NCBI GenBank assembly: GCA_009841335.1
Contig: VXLY01000078.1
Coordinates: 1 to 64,000 of the forward strand
DNA length: 64,000 nt
Source of the DNA: Rhodothermaceae bacterium
Lineage (GTDB): Bacteria; Bacteroidota; Rhodothermia; Rhodothermales; Bin80
Reading direction: 5' to 3'
In this document: positions 49,579 to 59,648 of the stretch, piece by piece
How positions within the stretch are numbered: the first letter of the stretch is position 1
Layout: every line of letters starts with the position of its first letter
The notes under the pieces: generated by a model
Seen by the model: the letters and a program-made list of their open reading frames with translations, nothing else
Database searches by the model: none
What the model was told of the DNA's origin: nothing
Translations under genes and position numbers: made by a program

Positions 49579-52500
49579 GTGCCTGGTAGTCTTTTGTGTA
49601 CCCGCTCTCGAGTGCATCCATGAGCGCGCGTCGAAGCTCATCCTGGGTCAGGTTATTTTGCAGCTCCCCAGGGTTCACACGCTCGATTTCGATAGCTCGG
49701 CGTCCTTCACGTCGTTCTTCTTCCCCCCGTTCCTGCAGACTGCGAGATGCATCCAGCAGTCTGGTCAAAATCTGCTGCTGGCGCTGACGTGTCGGGCGGT
49801 TTACTTGGCCAGTCTGTAATTCCTGAATGGATTCAGCCATCTGTTCTGCGATCCGTTCCAGATCACCGGCTAATTGACTTGCCAGGTCGCGTTCCTTTGC
49901 AAGTTCGGTGAGTTGACGCCGCATTGCTTCCTGCTGACCGGCGAGTTGCCGCAGGCGCTCCTGCATATCTGCGCTCATGCGCTCTCCTGGTGATTGCCCG
50001 AAAAATTCTTCAAGCGCCTGGTTCAGCTGATCCTGTTGCATGGCCATCTCCTGGAGCTGCTGAATCATTTGCTCCATGGACATCGCTCCACCACTGCTGG
50101 AAGACGAGGCATCCATGAGTTGGTCCAGCAAATCGCTTAAGAGCAAAGCCAGGTTATTGAGGTTGGTCATTGCCTCGGCAGCACTGGATTCCGCCGCAAG
50201 CTTGTTGCTCTCCGTCAGCATTTCGATGGAAGTCTCCATGCTCATCAGTGCATTGCCGGCAAACTCTTGGACGGCCCGTGAAAGTTGGGGTAAAGTGCGT
50301 CCCAAAGACTGGATTGAGTCGGCAACGACTGTTCCCCCGATTGCCAGAACTGACTGTTCCCGTGCGAAATCGCGCAGTAGGGGGCTGTCCCGGGTGGCAT
50401 CCGCAATGTTACGACGCAGGTCTTCCTGATCATTGGATAGTCGTAGAACGTTGCTCAGGATCAGTCTAAGTGCCGCCATGTTGACCTGCATCTGCTGTCC
50501 CTGCATTCCGGTCTGGACATTTTGCAGGTCAGACTGCAGTTGCTGCATACTCTGACTCATTTGCTGTTGCCCCTGGTTAGCCTGCTGCATCTGACCAGCT
50601 TGCATTTGCTGGGCATTCTCCCGCATGCCTTCGGGTAGCTCCTGTGCCTGCGTTTGTTCGTTGAGCTGCTCCATTTGCTGCACGGGGGCTCGTTGCAGTT
50701 CCCGCATGCGTTCAGCAATTTCTTCCATCTTGGCTTCCAAGGCCGACATCTCCTCGGCAGCCTGCATTTGTTCCTCTGCGAGCTCCTCAGGTGTTTCCGT
50801 CGCAGTATCTTCTGCTGTCTGTTCTGCCAGGTTATCCTGCACCTCTTGCAGATCCTCAGCGCGTCGCTCCGTTTCTTCCAGCTGCTGCTGCACTTGGAAA
50901 TTCTTGAACAATTCGAGGGTCCGTTCTATTCGTTCTCGGAACATCTCCTCATTGAATTCAATTTTTTCCAGCGACTCCTGCATTAGGGCTGGATCAAATT
51001 CGGTAAGTGCTTCCTGCAGCTGCTCGAGCGCCTCCGCGAGCTCTGGGGAGCTGATTTCTTCGGTCACATTCTGCAGCTCTTGAAACAGATTCAGTAATTC
51101 GTCGCTGACCAGATTATGGTCTTCCATCTGCTCAGCCGCCTGCTCCATGTTATTGGCCAGTTCATCCACGCGGTTTTGCAGTTCCTCCTGCGCTTGGCGC
51201 AAGCTTTCCAGGCTTTGCTGGTCGTCCCAGTCGGCATCCTGCTTCTCTCGAAGCTCGTCGCGTAGCTCTTCAAATTGTTCGCGTACATCTTCCGCTTCTT
51301 CCATGAGCGATTCAAGACCGGATTCTGTTTCATCCTGTGTGGACTCCAGGGCTTCGTATCGTTCAGCAATTGAGGGAAGGCGCAACAGTTGTGTGGCAGA
51401 GACACTTTTCTTTGAGCCATTGTAGCCGTCGTTGTCCCAGACAGTCACGAAGTAGCTGATCACATCGCCAGGTACAATATCCAGCCCAGTTGTCATTCCG
51501 AGGTCCCAGAGGAACTGAATTTCGGAAGTGCCCGGCAGCGACAGAATTATTTCCTCGAAGGTCTCCATAGTATCTCCAAATCGGCTGTCAGACAGTCGCC
51601 AGGAGAGTGTTAGCCGTGAAAAACCAAAATCATCCCGAACACGAATATCAAGCGGGACCAACAGCGAAAAGTCCATATTTGTCTGAGGAGCCGGGGAAAT
51701 CAGTTCCACAGAGGGGTATTGATCGATGAGGGGGGTAATTGAATAGGTAATCGGATCAAGGTTCTGCACGCCGCTGGGGGACTGCAGAATGATGCGATAC
51801 GTGGTTTCCTCATGGAGCGTGAAAGCTCCGGCCATGTCTTCAAGAACAAGATCTTGGTTTGTGTTATCCATTGATAACCAGGCCGTAACATCAGGATCAC
51901 TTGATCGAACGCGAATATTTGCTGCGGTGCCTTGCAATGCCGTGATATTTCCGGTTCCAGGTGGTAGTTGTTCGGCGGGGAGTCCGGTGTAGGCAGGAGG
52001 GCGCAAAGTTATCTGCAGGTCCCGAAGAATTGGGCGATCAATCACGGTCACATCGTACCAGGGCGACCTTACAGGACCAGCCACTGCGCGATATCTCAGG
52101 GGCAGGCGAAGGTTGTGTTCCTGGTGAAGGAACCGACCAGATGCGTCAGGTCGGATGCTTTGCGAGCGAATACTGCTTTCCCCAGGCACCCCTAGTTCAA
52201 TTGTTACAATTTCCGGGAGGGTTTCGCCTGAGGCTGTAACAATGATAGTCAAGGAGTCTCCCCTGGTAACTTCAATATTGCCAGGAGTAACCGCCAACGC
52301 GAACGGTGCGGGGCGCTCGAAAGTTGTTCCAGGAGAGAACAGGCGAATCGAAGCGTCCCGGAATCCCTGGGGAGCTGCCAAGGTTAGCACGGCAATAAGC
52401 CCCAGCGGGATTGCTGCATATCGGCTCCAGGCGATTGGCTGCCTCCAGTTCACTTTCTCAATGAGTGGCAGGTTGGACACTTCAGAGTTGAGTGCCTTTA

Positions 52501-52939
52501 CTGCACTGTCTACCAGGGAACGTGGAGCTACACTGGATTCGCCATTACAGAGCTCAAGCAGGCTGACCAGTTTGCTCTGCAGGTCAGGTTGATTTCTGGT
52601 TACACTATGTGCAATCGTTTTGTAGCGTGTGCGGCCAAGCCATCCTGTCATCCAGGGGCGAACTACAAACCAGGAGAGTAGCGCAATACCTGTGCCGATC
52701 CAGACCCAGAAAAGTGCACCGCGCCAGGGAGTAGGTAGCCATAGACGCATTTCTGCCGTAAGGAGTACAAGCAGCGTGCCCGTGAGTGCAGTGATGAGCA
52801 GAATAAGCCCAACCGCGACACGTTCTGTGATCAGTCGTCCCCAACAAGTCTGTAGGCGGATCTGGACCCCGTGCAGAATACGTTTTGACTCTTCACTCAT
52901 CGTGCCATGTGTACCGTTGATGATCACCAACGGTTTCAT
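49541..52939 (-). CDS. Large DUF4175-like membrane/coiled-coil protein
   Basis: 1132 aa, N-terminal TM pair, long Glu/Gln-rich coiled-coil (QMQAGQMQQANQGQQQMSQSMQQLQSDLQN). Confidence 0.8.
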   Translation of the reverse strand: MKPLVIINGTHGTMSEESKRILHGVQIRLQTCWGRLITERVAVGLILLITALTGTLLVLLTAEMRLWLPTPWRGALFWVWIGTGIALLSWFVVRPWMTGWLGRTRYKTIAHSVTRNQPDLQSKLVSLLELCNGESSVAPRSLVDSAVKALNSEVSNLPLIEKVNWRQPIAWSRYAAIPLGLIAVLTLAAPQGFRDASIRLFSPGTTFERPAPFALAVTPGNIEVTRGDSLTIIVTASGETLPEIVTIELGVPGESSIRSQSIRPDASGRFLHQEHNLRLPLRYRAVAGPVRSPWYDVTVIDRPILRDLQITLRPPAYTGLPAEQLPPGTGNITALQGTAANIRVRSSDPDVTAWLSMDNTNQDLVLEDMAGAFTLHEETTYRIILQSPSGVQNLDPITYSITPLIDQYPSVELISPAPQTNMDFSLLVPLDIRVRDDFGFSRLTLSWRLSDSRFGDTMETFEEIILSLPGTSEIQFLWDLGMTTGLDIVPGDVISYFVTVWDNDGYNGSKKSVSATQLLRLPSIAERYEALESTQDETESGLESLMEEAEDVREQFEELRDELREKQDADWDDQQSLESLRQAQEELQNRVDELANNMEQAAEQMEDHNLVSDELLNLFQELQNVTEEISSPELAEALEQLQEALTEFDPALMQESLEKIEFNEEMFRERIERTLELFKNFQVQQQLEETERRAEDLQEVQDNLAEQTAEDTATETPEELAEEQMQAAEEMSALEAKMEEIAERMRELQRAPVQQMEQLNEQTQAQELPEGMRENAQQMQAGQMQQANQGQQQMSQSMQQLQSDLQNVQTGMQGQQMQVNMAALRLILSNVLRLSNDQEDLRRNIADATRDSPLLRDFAREQSVLAIGGTVVADSIQSLGRTLPQLSRAVQEFAGNALMSMETSIEMLTESNKLAAESSAAEAMTNLNNLALLLSDLLDQLMDASSSSSGGAMSMEQMIQQLQEMAMQQDQLNQALEEFFGQSPGERMSADMQERLRQLAGQQEAMRRQLTELAKERDLASQLAGDLERIAEQMAESIQELQTGQVNRPTRQRQQQILTRLLDASRSLQERGEEERREGRRAIEIERVNPGELQNNLTQDELRRALMDALESGYTKDYQALIQRYFELLRAQ

Positions 52940-53018
52940 CGGTATTTGACGCTGGAGCAGCGCATTAAAGTAGTATTATTTGTACAGTGGTGCGATTATT
53001 CAATAACGTTCTTCAATT

Positions 53019-54281
53019 ATGACTGATTGTGCAGCAATTATCCTTGGCGGTGGTACAGGCTCGCGATTATTTCCACTAACCTTGCTTCGCTCCAAGCCTG
53101 CTGTGCCGCTTGCAGGCAAGTATCGGCTCATTGACGTTCCGGTTTCAAACTGTATCAATTCGGGGATCAGCAAGATTTTTGTTTTAACCCAATTCAACTC
53201 TGCCAGTCTGAATCGCCATTTGGCGCACACATACAGGTTTGACGATTATCGGAGAGGTTTCGTAACGGTTTTGGCTGCAGAACAGACACAGAAATCCGCG
53301 AACTGGTTTCAGGGGACCGCTGATGCGGTTCGCCAGAGTATTCCTCATGTCGCGGTCTATCGACATGAGCATATACTGATTCTTTCAGGAGATCAGCTCT
53401 ATTCAATGGACTACAGGAAACTCCTGGATAGTCATGTCAACAGCGATGCTACTGTGACTGTCGCGACTATCCCGGTCACTGCGGAAGAGGCTCCTGCATT
53501 CGGAATTCTGAAGACCGATGAAAATCAACGGATCACCGAGTTTCACGAAAAACCTCAGGATCTGAATGGCAAGAAAAGCCCGGTCAGTGCGTCTATGGAA
53601 GCAGCGGGGCGGGTATACCTGGCTTCCATGGGCATTTATGTATTCAATAGCGAGCTCCTCTTCAAGATTCTTAACGAGGAACCGGACCACCACGACTTTG
53701 GGAAGCAAATTATTCCTCACGTAATCGAAAAAATGCGTGTGGTGAGTTATCCGTTCGAGGGTTACTGGAGTGATATTGGAACGATCCGATCCTATTATGA
53801 TGCCAGTTTAATGCTGGCCGACTCGCAGCCTGGGTACAATCTTTACAATCCAGCCATGCGCCTTTACACCCACGCGAGGATGCTTGCACCGGCCAGGATT
53901 TCTGGAGCAAGACTTACCGACAGTCTGGTGTCCGAAGGATGCGCGATCGGCAAGAGTGAGGTCACCGGATCAGTGATTGGAATCCGTACACAAATTGGCG
54001 ATCATACAACCATCCGCAATTCAGTGCTACTGGGTGCAGATTACTACCCTTGGCACGGGACGGAAATTCGCGAACGCGTTGAGGGGCCGGAGCGGCCCGG
54101 TATCGGAGACCATTCGATTATTGAGGGGGCGATCGTAGACAAAAATGTAGCCATTGGCAGCAGATGCATCATACGTAACACTGAAGGCGTACAAGAGCAT
54201 GACGGTGAAGATTTATATATCCGCGACGGGGTCGTTGTGATCCCGAAGAATGTTACGATCCCGGACGAAACCGTAATTTGA
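53019..54281 (+). CDS. glgC: Glucose-1-phosphate adenylyltransferase
   Basis: 420 aa, AIILGGGTGSRLFPLTLLRSKPAVPLAGKYRLIDVPVSNCINSGI, YWSDIGTIRSYYDASL. Confidence 0.94.
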   Translation: MTDCAAIILGGGTGSRLFPLTLLRSKPAVPLAGKYRLIDVPVSNCINSGISKIFVLTQFNSASLNRHLAHTYRFDDYRRGFVTVLAAEQTQKSANWFQGTADAVRQSIPHVAVYRHEHILILSGDQLYSMDYRKLLDSHVNSDATVTVATIPVTAEEAPAFGILKTDENQRITEFHEKPQDLNGKKSPVSASMEAAGRVYLASMGIYVFNSELLFKILNEEPDHHDFGKQIIPHVIEKMRVVSYPFEGYWSDIGTIRSYYDASLMLADSQPGYNLYNPAMRLYTHARMLAPARISGARLTDSLVSEGCAIGKSEVTGSVIGIRTQIGDHTTIRNSVLLGADYYPWHGTEIRERVEGPERPGIGDHSIIEGAIVDKNVAIGSRCIIRNTEGVQEHDGEDLYIRDGVVVIPKNVTIPDETVI

Positions 54282-54847
54282 TGCAGCTGGTTACGAACAG
54301 ACTATGGACCATTTTTCTTTTAGCCGGATTGATTGTCCTGACGGGGTGCCGGACCTATGGTGGTTCTGAAGACGAGATTGCTGAGAGTCTGTCTGTAACG
54401 GTTCAGCAAATAGCGGCGGAGGCCTCCGCTATGGAAACGGAAGCCGACAGGCTTGCTGAGGCCGCAGCTACAGATCCCGAATTGTCCGCTTATAGTGACC
54501 GAATGCAGGTCATAGCTTCTGAGTACATGGCGGCGGCACAGAGGCAGGAGGGATTGATCAGCGAGGTATTGGCGATTGAAGATAACGTGCTGACAAACTG
54601 GGTAGGGCGGGGCCAGTACGGAGTGTTGCATCGGGCGTTCGGTGCGCTGATCAGTGAGAGAGAATTGGCACAGTCCAAGCGGCAAACGCTCTCCAAAGAC
54701 CTCGGAATCCACTTGGGCCTTGCACAGCGAGAGCAGGTGCCGGAAGAAGGACGCTTCCAGATCAGGCCGCACCACTATAACCGGTCGCACTACGCTATAG
54801 ATTTGAAGGACCTGTTGGCTGATATAGAATCCGTGTCCGTTCCATAG
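54278..54847 (+). CDS. Hypothetical lipoprotein
   Basis: 189 aa, FLLAGLIVLTGCRTY lipobox; overlaps glgC end by ATGA. Confidence 0.7.
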   Translation: MMQLVTNRLWTIFLLAGLIVLTGCRTYGGSEDEIAESLSVTVQQIAAEASAMETEADRLAEAAATDPELSAYSDRMQVIASEYMAAAQRQEGLISEVLAIEDNVLTNWVGRGQYGVLHRAFGALISERELAQSKRQTLSKDLGIHLGLAQREQVPEEGRFQIRPHHYNRSHYAIDLKDLLADIESVSVP

Positions 54848-54864
54848 CCCTGCCGAAGCAGGGC
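54847..54864 (+). promoter_or_regulatory. Strong hairpin GCCCTGC-CGAA-GCAGGGC between lipoprotein and TonB receptor genes (no U-tract)
   Basis: Perfect 7-bp stem with CGAA tetraloop, directly at the stop codon. Confidence 0.5.
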
Positions 54865-54885
54865 GTGTATCGATAGCGAGGGCAC

Positions 54886-56883
54886 ATGATCCTGAAGGTA
54901 GCATTTTGTTTAGGCACAATAGTGGGTGGCCTGTTTGCGGGTAGGACGGTGCAGGCGCAGGTACCGAACGACACGCTGAGCCACTACGAACTGGGGGAGA
55001 TCGTCGTAGGCCCACAGGGCAGCTCGACTGAGGCTTCATCTGTTTCAACGACGCAGCGCGTCCGCCTGGCCGACATTGCACAGACAGACGTGGCCTCAAT
55101 TGACTATGTTCTCCGGCTTGTTCCGTCGGCACATCTGCAGACAAACTCGCGTGGGGAGTCACTGATTTATCTGCGTGGGTCAGGTGAGCGGCAGGTGAGC
55201 ATATTCTTTGATGGGGCACTGCTCAATGTTCCTTGGGATAACCGTATAGACTTGAGCCTGATACCCTCAGAAGTTGTCGGAGAAATTTCAATTGCCAAGG
55301 GGGTGCCGTCAGTGCTCTATGGGGCCAATGTCCTTGGCGGGGCCATTAATCTTACGTCCAGACAACTCAGCAATCAGGGGACGTATACACAGTTGTCAGG
55401 AATTACCGGTTCGTATGGCTCGCAACAGGCCCGACTCACATGGCTTCGCCGTACGGAAAGATTCCAGTCCACGGTTTTTGCGGGCCTATCAGATCAGAAT
55501 GGGATAGGGGTTCCTGATGAAGCAGATTTACCGTACAGTCAACATTCCGATGTACGAACCAATACAGACCGTCGCATGCAGTCAGTATTTGGTCAGGTGG
55601 CCTACAATGTAGGTGGTGGTGGCAGTATTGGTATTTCACTCCTGAGCCTTGGCGGCAAGAAGGGCGTTGCGCCCGAAGGTCATCTGAATCCCGAGGAGTC
55701 CAGGGTGCGGTTTTGGCGGTATCCAGAGTGGGAGACCAACATGGCCATTGTCAGTGGACAGCTTCGTGTTCGGAATGGAACCTTGCGCGGAGCTGCCTGG
55801 GTTAGCCGTTTTGGCCAGACGATTGCACAGTACTCGAATGCGTCCTATCGCGAACAACTCAGTATCCAAATTGACCAAGATGATACGTATGGTTTGCGGC
55901 TTGCCTACCTGCGTGATTTTTCGGGGAATGGGGTCCTTCGGACCGCGTTAAATTGGTTGTCGTCAAGCCACGAGCAACAGGATCTTTCTATGGGAGAGAG
56001 CCCCCTTCTGAGGCTCTTCTCACAGCGGGTGCTCAGCAACGGTATTGAATACACAAAAACGGGCCGCGTAAATGTTACAGTGGGTGCCAGTATGGATGTT
56101 TTTGCAACTCCAAAAACCGGTGACAAGCCGGGCCGGGGCCCGCAAACAGGTATGGGCGTCACCTTAGGGCTCTCTCATGACATCACTCCTGATTTGACGA
56201 TCAGGGGCGTTGCAGGGCGTAAAGTTCGTTTTCCAACAATGCGTGAGCTGTTCGGGGAAGCGTTGGGGAGGTTTCTCGTGAATCCTGATCTCGTTCCTGA
56301 ATCTTCTTTGTTGACAGAGGTTGCGGTACGCATTGAGCATGGTGAAACTGCTGCAGAGGCGATCTTCTTCTTTAACCGGACCCACGACACGATTGGTCAG
56401 AGGATGGTGCTCTTGGAAGGCGAAATGCGCCCCCGACGGCAGCGTGTCAATCTGGATGGCAGTCGGGTACTTGGGCTCGAGACCACGCTGGTCTCCCGCA
56501 TTGTGCCAAGTGTGCTGGCAAGCTGCAGCATGACCATAATGCGTGCACGGGCGATCACCACCAATGGTACGGAGCCATTGGTGGAGAAACCGTCAGGGGT
56601 CGGAGGATGCAGGATAAGCTATCGGTCTGCGGGTGGCTTTTCGGTGGCGCTGGAGGAGCAATTCACGGGCAAGGCGCACGGACTGTCACAGGATAATGCA
56701 TTCGTACCGCTTGAGCGCTCAGGGGTAACTAATATTCGTCTGGCCTGGCTCCTACTGTATAAACAATATTCGGCTGAGATTTTTGCACGGGGAAACAATA
56801 TCACCGATGCGGTGACACTGCCACAGTTGGGTCTACCTGGGCCGGGGAGGGCTTTACACGGGGGCGTTCAGGTAACTTTTTGA
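54886..56883 (+). CDS. TonB-dependent outer-membrane receptor
   Basis: 665 aa, plug-domain text (VDYVLRLVPSAHLQTNSRGESLIYLRGSGERQVSIFFDGALLN), C-terminal barrel ending VQVTF. Confidence 0.9.
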   Translation: MILKVAFCLGTIVGGLFAGRTVQAQVPNDTLSHYELGEIVVGPQGSSTEASSVSTTQRVRLADIAQTDVASIDYVLRLVPSAHLQTNSRGESLIYLRGSGERQVSIFFDGALLNVPWDNRIDLSLIPSEVVGEISIAKGVPSVLYGANVLGGAINLTSRQLSNQGTYTQLSGITGSYGSQQARLTWLRRTERFQSTVFAGLSDQNGIGVPDEADLPYSQHSDVRTNTDRRMQSVFGQVAYNVGGGGSIGISLLSLGGKKGVAPEGHLNPEESRVRFWRYPEWETNMAIVSGQLRVRNGTLRGAAWVSRFGQTIAQYSNASYREQLSIQIDQDDTYGLRLAYLRDFSGNGVLRTALNWLSSSHEQQDLSMGESPLLRLFSQRVLSNGIEYTKTGRVNVTVGASMDVFATPKTGDKPGRGPQTGMGVTLGLSHDITPDLTIRGVAGRKVRFPTMRELFGEALGRFLVNPDLVPESSLLTEVAVRIEHGETAAEAIFFFNRTHDTIGQRMVLLEGEMRPRRQRVNLDGSRVLGLETTLVSRIVPSVLASCSMTIMRARAITTNGTEPLVEKPSGVGGCRISYRSAGGFSVALEEQFTGKAHGLSQDNAFVPLERSGVTNIRLAWLLLYKQYSAEIFARGNNITDAVTLPQLGLPGPGRALHGGVQVTF

Positions 56884-57167
56884 GGGAGATAGCTGTGGGC
56901 TAGAGCCGGTGCCGTAAACATCGGTTTGACGGTTGCCCAGGCATCCTTGAACAGGGCGGATTCCCGGTAGGTATTCAGATGGGATTCAGAATCCCACTCG
57001 CTGTACGTTGTTATTACGTTTGAGAATTCAGCATCCACCCAGAGCTCAAGTTTTCTACAACCCTCTGTCTGTCGAATCTTTGGGGCGATTATGGCAAAGA
57101 GACTGTAAAAAGAGCTGACGGCATCGGGTCGCAATGAGAGGCGCACAATCCGGATCAGCATTTTCAA
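56868..57167 (-). CDS. Antibiotic biosynthesis monooxygenase (ABM)-like dimeric alpha-beta barrel protein
   Basis: 99 aa, GCRKLELWVDAEFSNVITTYSEWDSESHLNTYRES; 4-bp overlap with pyrF. Confidence 0.8.
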   Translation of the reverse strand: MKMLIRIVRLSLRPDAVSSFYSLFAIIAPKIRQTEGCRKLELWVDAEFSNVITTYSEWDSESHLNTYRESALFKDAWATVKPMFTAPALAHSYLPQKVT

Positions 57168-57991
57168 CGGTTCGTTTGGTTTAGTGCGTCGCGCAGTTTG
57201 CGTGTAGCTTTGGCAGCCATCTGATCAAAATCCTTGTTCGGAGAGGCATACAGGATGCTGCGGCTGCTATTTACGAGAACGAGACCTTTCGAGGTTGCCG
57301 CACGTGCGGCTGCTTTTACAGACCCGCCCTGTGCACCTACGCCAGGGATCAGGAAGGGGATGGTCGGATGCTGATCGCGCAGCCGTTGAAGCTCTTGTGG
57401 CTTGGTTGCCCCCACTACGAATCCCACAGTGCCAGAAGATTTTTCCCCCCATGCGGCAGCTCGACTGGCGACATGTTCGTATAGCGGTTTCCCATTCACG
57501 ATAAGCGACTGCAATTCATCACTACTTGGGTTGGATGTTCGCACCAGGACAAAGGTTGCCCGGCCGCGATATTCAAGGAATGGTCGTACTGCATCAAAAC
57601 CCATGTAAGGTGCAACCGTGCAGCCATCAGCCCCCAGCAAGTTGAAGATGCTGGAAGCGTAGCTGCGGGCCGTATTGCCGATATCTCCACGTTTGGCATC
57701 CACAATGCATAGTGCATGGTTCGGGATCAGATCAATGGTGGAGGCAAGCGTGCTAAATCCACCGCTGCCCAGGTTTTCGTAGAAGGCCGCATTGAGCTTA
57801 TAGGCACAGGAATAGGGAGCCGTAGCCTGTATAATTGCGCTGTTAAAAGCCTGGATAGCAGCCTCAGGCTTCGCGTATTTTTGGCGGAGAATGTCGGGAA
57901 GTTTGGCTATATCCGGATCCAATCCTACGCAAACCATGCTATCGCAGGCAGACTGGGCATTGCGTAAGCGTTCAATAAAGTTGGACTCCAT
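57164..57991 (-). CDS. pyrF: Orotidine 5'-phosphate decarboxylase
   Basis: 275 aa, VCVGLDPDIAKLP, CIVDAKRGDIGNTARSYA, LIPGVGAQGG. Confidence 0.95.
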   Translation of the reverse strand: MESNFIERLRNAQSACDSMVCVGLDPDIAKLPDILRQKYAKPEAAIQAFNSAIIQATAPYSCAYKLNAAFYENLGSGGFSTLASTIDLIPNHALCIVDAKRGDIGNTARSYASSIFNLLGADGCTVAPYMGFDAVRPFLEYRGRATFVLVRTSNPSSDELQSLIVNGKPLYEHVASRAAAWGEKSSGTVGFVVGATKPQELQRLRDQHPTIPFLIPGVGAQGGSVKAAARAATSKGLVLVNSSRSILYASPNKDFDQMAAKATRKLRDALNQTNR

Positions 57992-58493
57992 GCGTGCAAG
58001 AGGGATGCTGACAGGATGATTCCTAAATTAGGGTTTGCGCGGGAATTGGGGGTTGTTGATTCAGCGTGTTTCGGTAGGGTTTAGCGGTGTATTGCCCGAT
58101 TGGTCTGGTTTTCATGCCCAGAGGTCCGATAATCTTGGGGTTCTTTCCGGTGAAGTTACACCGTTTCTGCGAGCAGCTTCCGGTACTGGCGCAACTGCAT
58201 GGCGGGGAGCGTTTACATTAGGGGTGCCAAGGAGCGTGAAATTGATACACTACAGGTACATTGTTTCCAGGGGGGGCACGGGTCCTCACGCGCTACAAAG
58301 TTCTAGCCCATCACCAACGTACGGGTTCACTGTGACCTGAATCTAGATTCAAAGGTCTCACTAATGAATTGTACGAATGAGTTGCTGTCAGAATCTGATT
58401 GAGCATACACACTTGTTATGTGTACAACTAGTCTGTAAGGTCTCGTAATTGTTCAACGGGGGGTTTTGACTGAATCCCGAAAAAACTAAGCTC

Positions 58494-59645
58494 ATGTCAG
58501 TTGCCAGTGAAATTCTACAAGAACCGAAACTCAGTCTGGGTATCGAGGAGGAGTACCTCATCGTAGAGGAAGACACCGGAAAGCTTATCCGCGAAGTGCC
58601 GCCCTCAATGTTGCAAGATGCACAGGAAGCGCTGGGCGGGCAGGTCTCGCAGGAGTTCTTCCAATCTCAGATAGAGGTTGGTACACATGTTTGCGCAAAT
58701 GTGCAAGAGGCACAGGAAGAGTTGATTCGATTACGCAGAACAGTCTATGATGTGGTGGAGCCGTACGGACTCGCGATTATCGCTGCATCTTCGCATCCGA
58801 ATGCTTCTTACGTAACCCAGCGCCACACTCCCCGGGATCGCTATGAAATCCTTGCTCAGAACATGCAGGTTATAGCTCAGAGAATGGTCATCTGTGGAAT
58901 GCACATACATGCGGGGATCGAGAACGACAATCTACGGATTGACATGATGAACCAGACCACTTATGTACTACCACATCTGTTGGCATTGAGCTCGTCATCA
59001 CCTTACTGGGAAGGCCAGGATACGGGGCTTATGTCGTACCGAATTGCTGTCTGGAACGAAATTCCGCGCACAGGACTGCCAGAACACTTCGAGAGCTATG
59101 CAGAATTTGAGCGCCATGTAGATGTACTTGTTCATGCCGGTGTGATAGAGGATAGCACGAAGATCTGGTGGGATATTCGACCTAGCCACCGGTTCCCCAC
59201 GCTAGAGATGCGGATGACCGACATCTGTACGCGAGTAGAGGATGCGATCTGCATCGCGGCGTTGTATCAGTGCTGGTTGCATATGCTGTGGCGCTTGCGC
59301 CGGGAAAACCAGCGTTGGCGCAGCTATGCTAACATGCTGTTGTATGAAAACCGCTGGCGTGCCCAGCGTTACGGGATTGATGGAGCACTGATTGATTTTG
59401 GAAGGGGGCTGACAATCCCCTACGCGGAGTTGCTTGAAGAGCTATTGGAGTCAGTCATGCCGGATGCAGAAATCCTGGGCTGCGTGGAAGAGATCAAGCA
59501 TGCGCGCACGATCCTAAAGCGGGGGACCAGCGCACACTGGCAACGTAAAGCTTATAAAGAAGCAAAGCTGGAAGGAGCAACAACGGAGCAGGCCATCAAG
59601 GCAGTGGTGGACATGCTCATCCGGGAAACGATGCATGGAGTTTAG
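58494..59645 (+). CDS. Carboxylate-amine ligase / glutamate-cysteine ligase family 2 (YbdK-like)
   Basis: 383 aa, LSLGIEEEYLIVEEDTG, MVICGMHIHAGIEND, HRFPTLEMRMTDICT. Confidence 0.9.
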   Translation: MSVASEILQEPKLSLGIEEEYLIVEEDTGKLIREVPPSMLQDAQEALGGQVSQEFFQSQIEVGTHVCANVQEAQEELIRLRRTVYDVVEPYGLAIIAASSHPNASYVTQRHTPRDRYEILAQNMQVIAQRMVICGMHIHAGIENDNLRIDMMNQTTYVLPHLLALSSSSPYWEGQDTGLMSYRIAVWNEIPRTGLPEHFESYAEFERHVDVLVHAGVIEDSTKIWWDIRPSHRFPTLEMRMTDICTRVEDAICIAALYQCWLHMLWRLRRENQRWRSYANMLLYENRWRAQRYGIDGALIDFGRGLTIPYAELLEELLESVMPDAEILGCVEEIKHARTILKRGTSAHWQRKAYKEAKLEGATTEQAIKAVVDMLIRETMHGV

Positions 59646-59648
59646 CCG

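Noticed and set aside
50625-51083. Ser/Cys-rich plus ORF (152 aa)
   Set aside because: Antisense of the Gln/Glu-rich coiled-coil region (CTG/CAG codons read as Cys/Ser).
54320-55219. 299-aa minus ORF across the lipoprotein and TonB receptor start
   Set aside because: Antisense to two convincing genes; no domain-like sequence.
58035-58340. 101-aa plus ORF between pyrF and the YbdK-like gene
   Set aside because: No recognisable features and unlikely amino-acid pattern; treated as intergenic.
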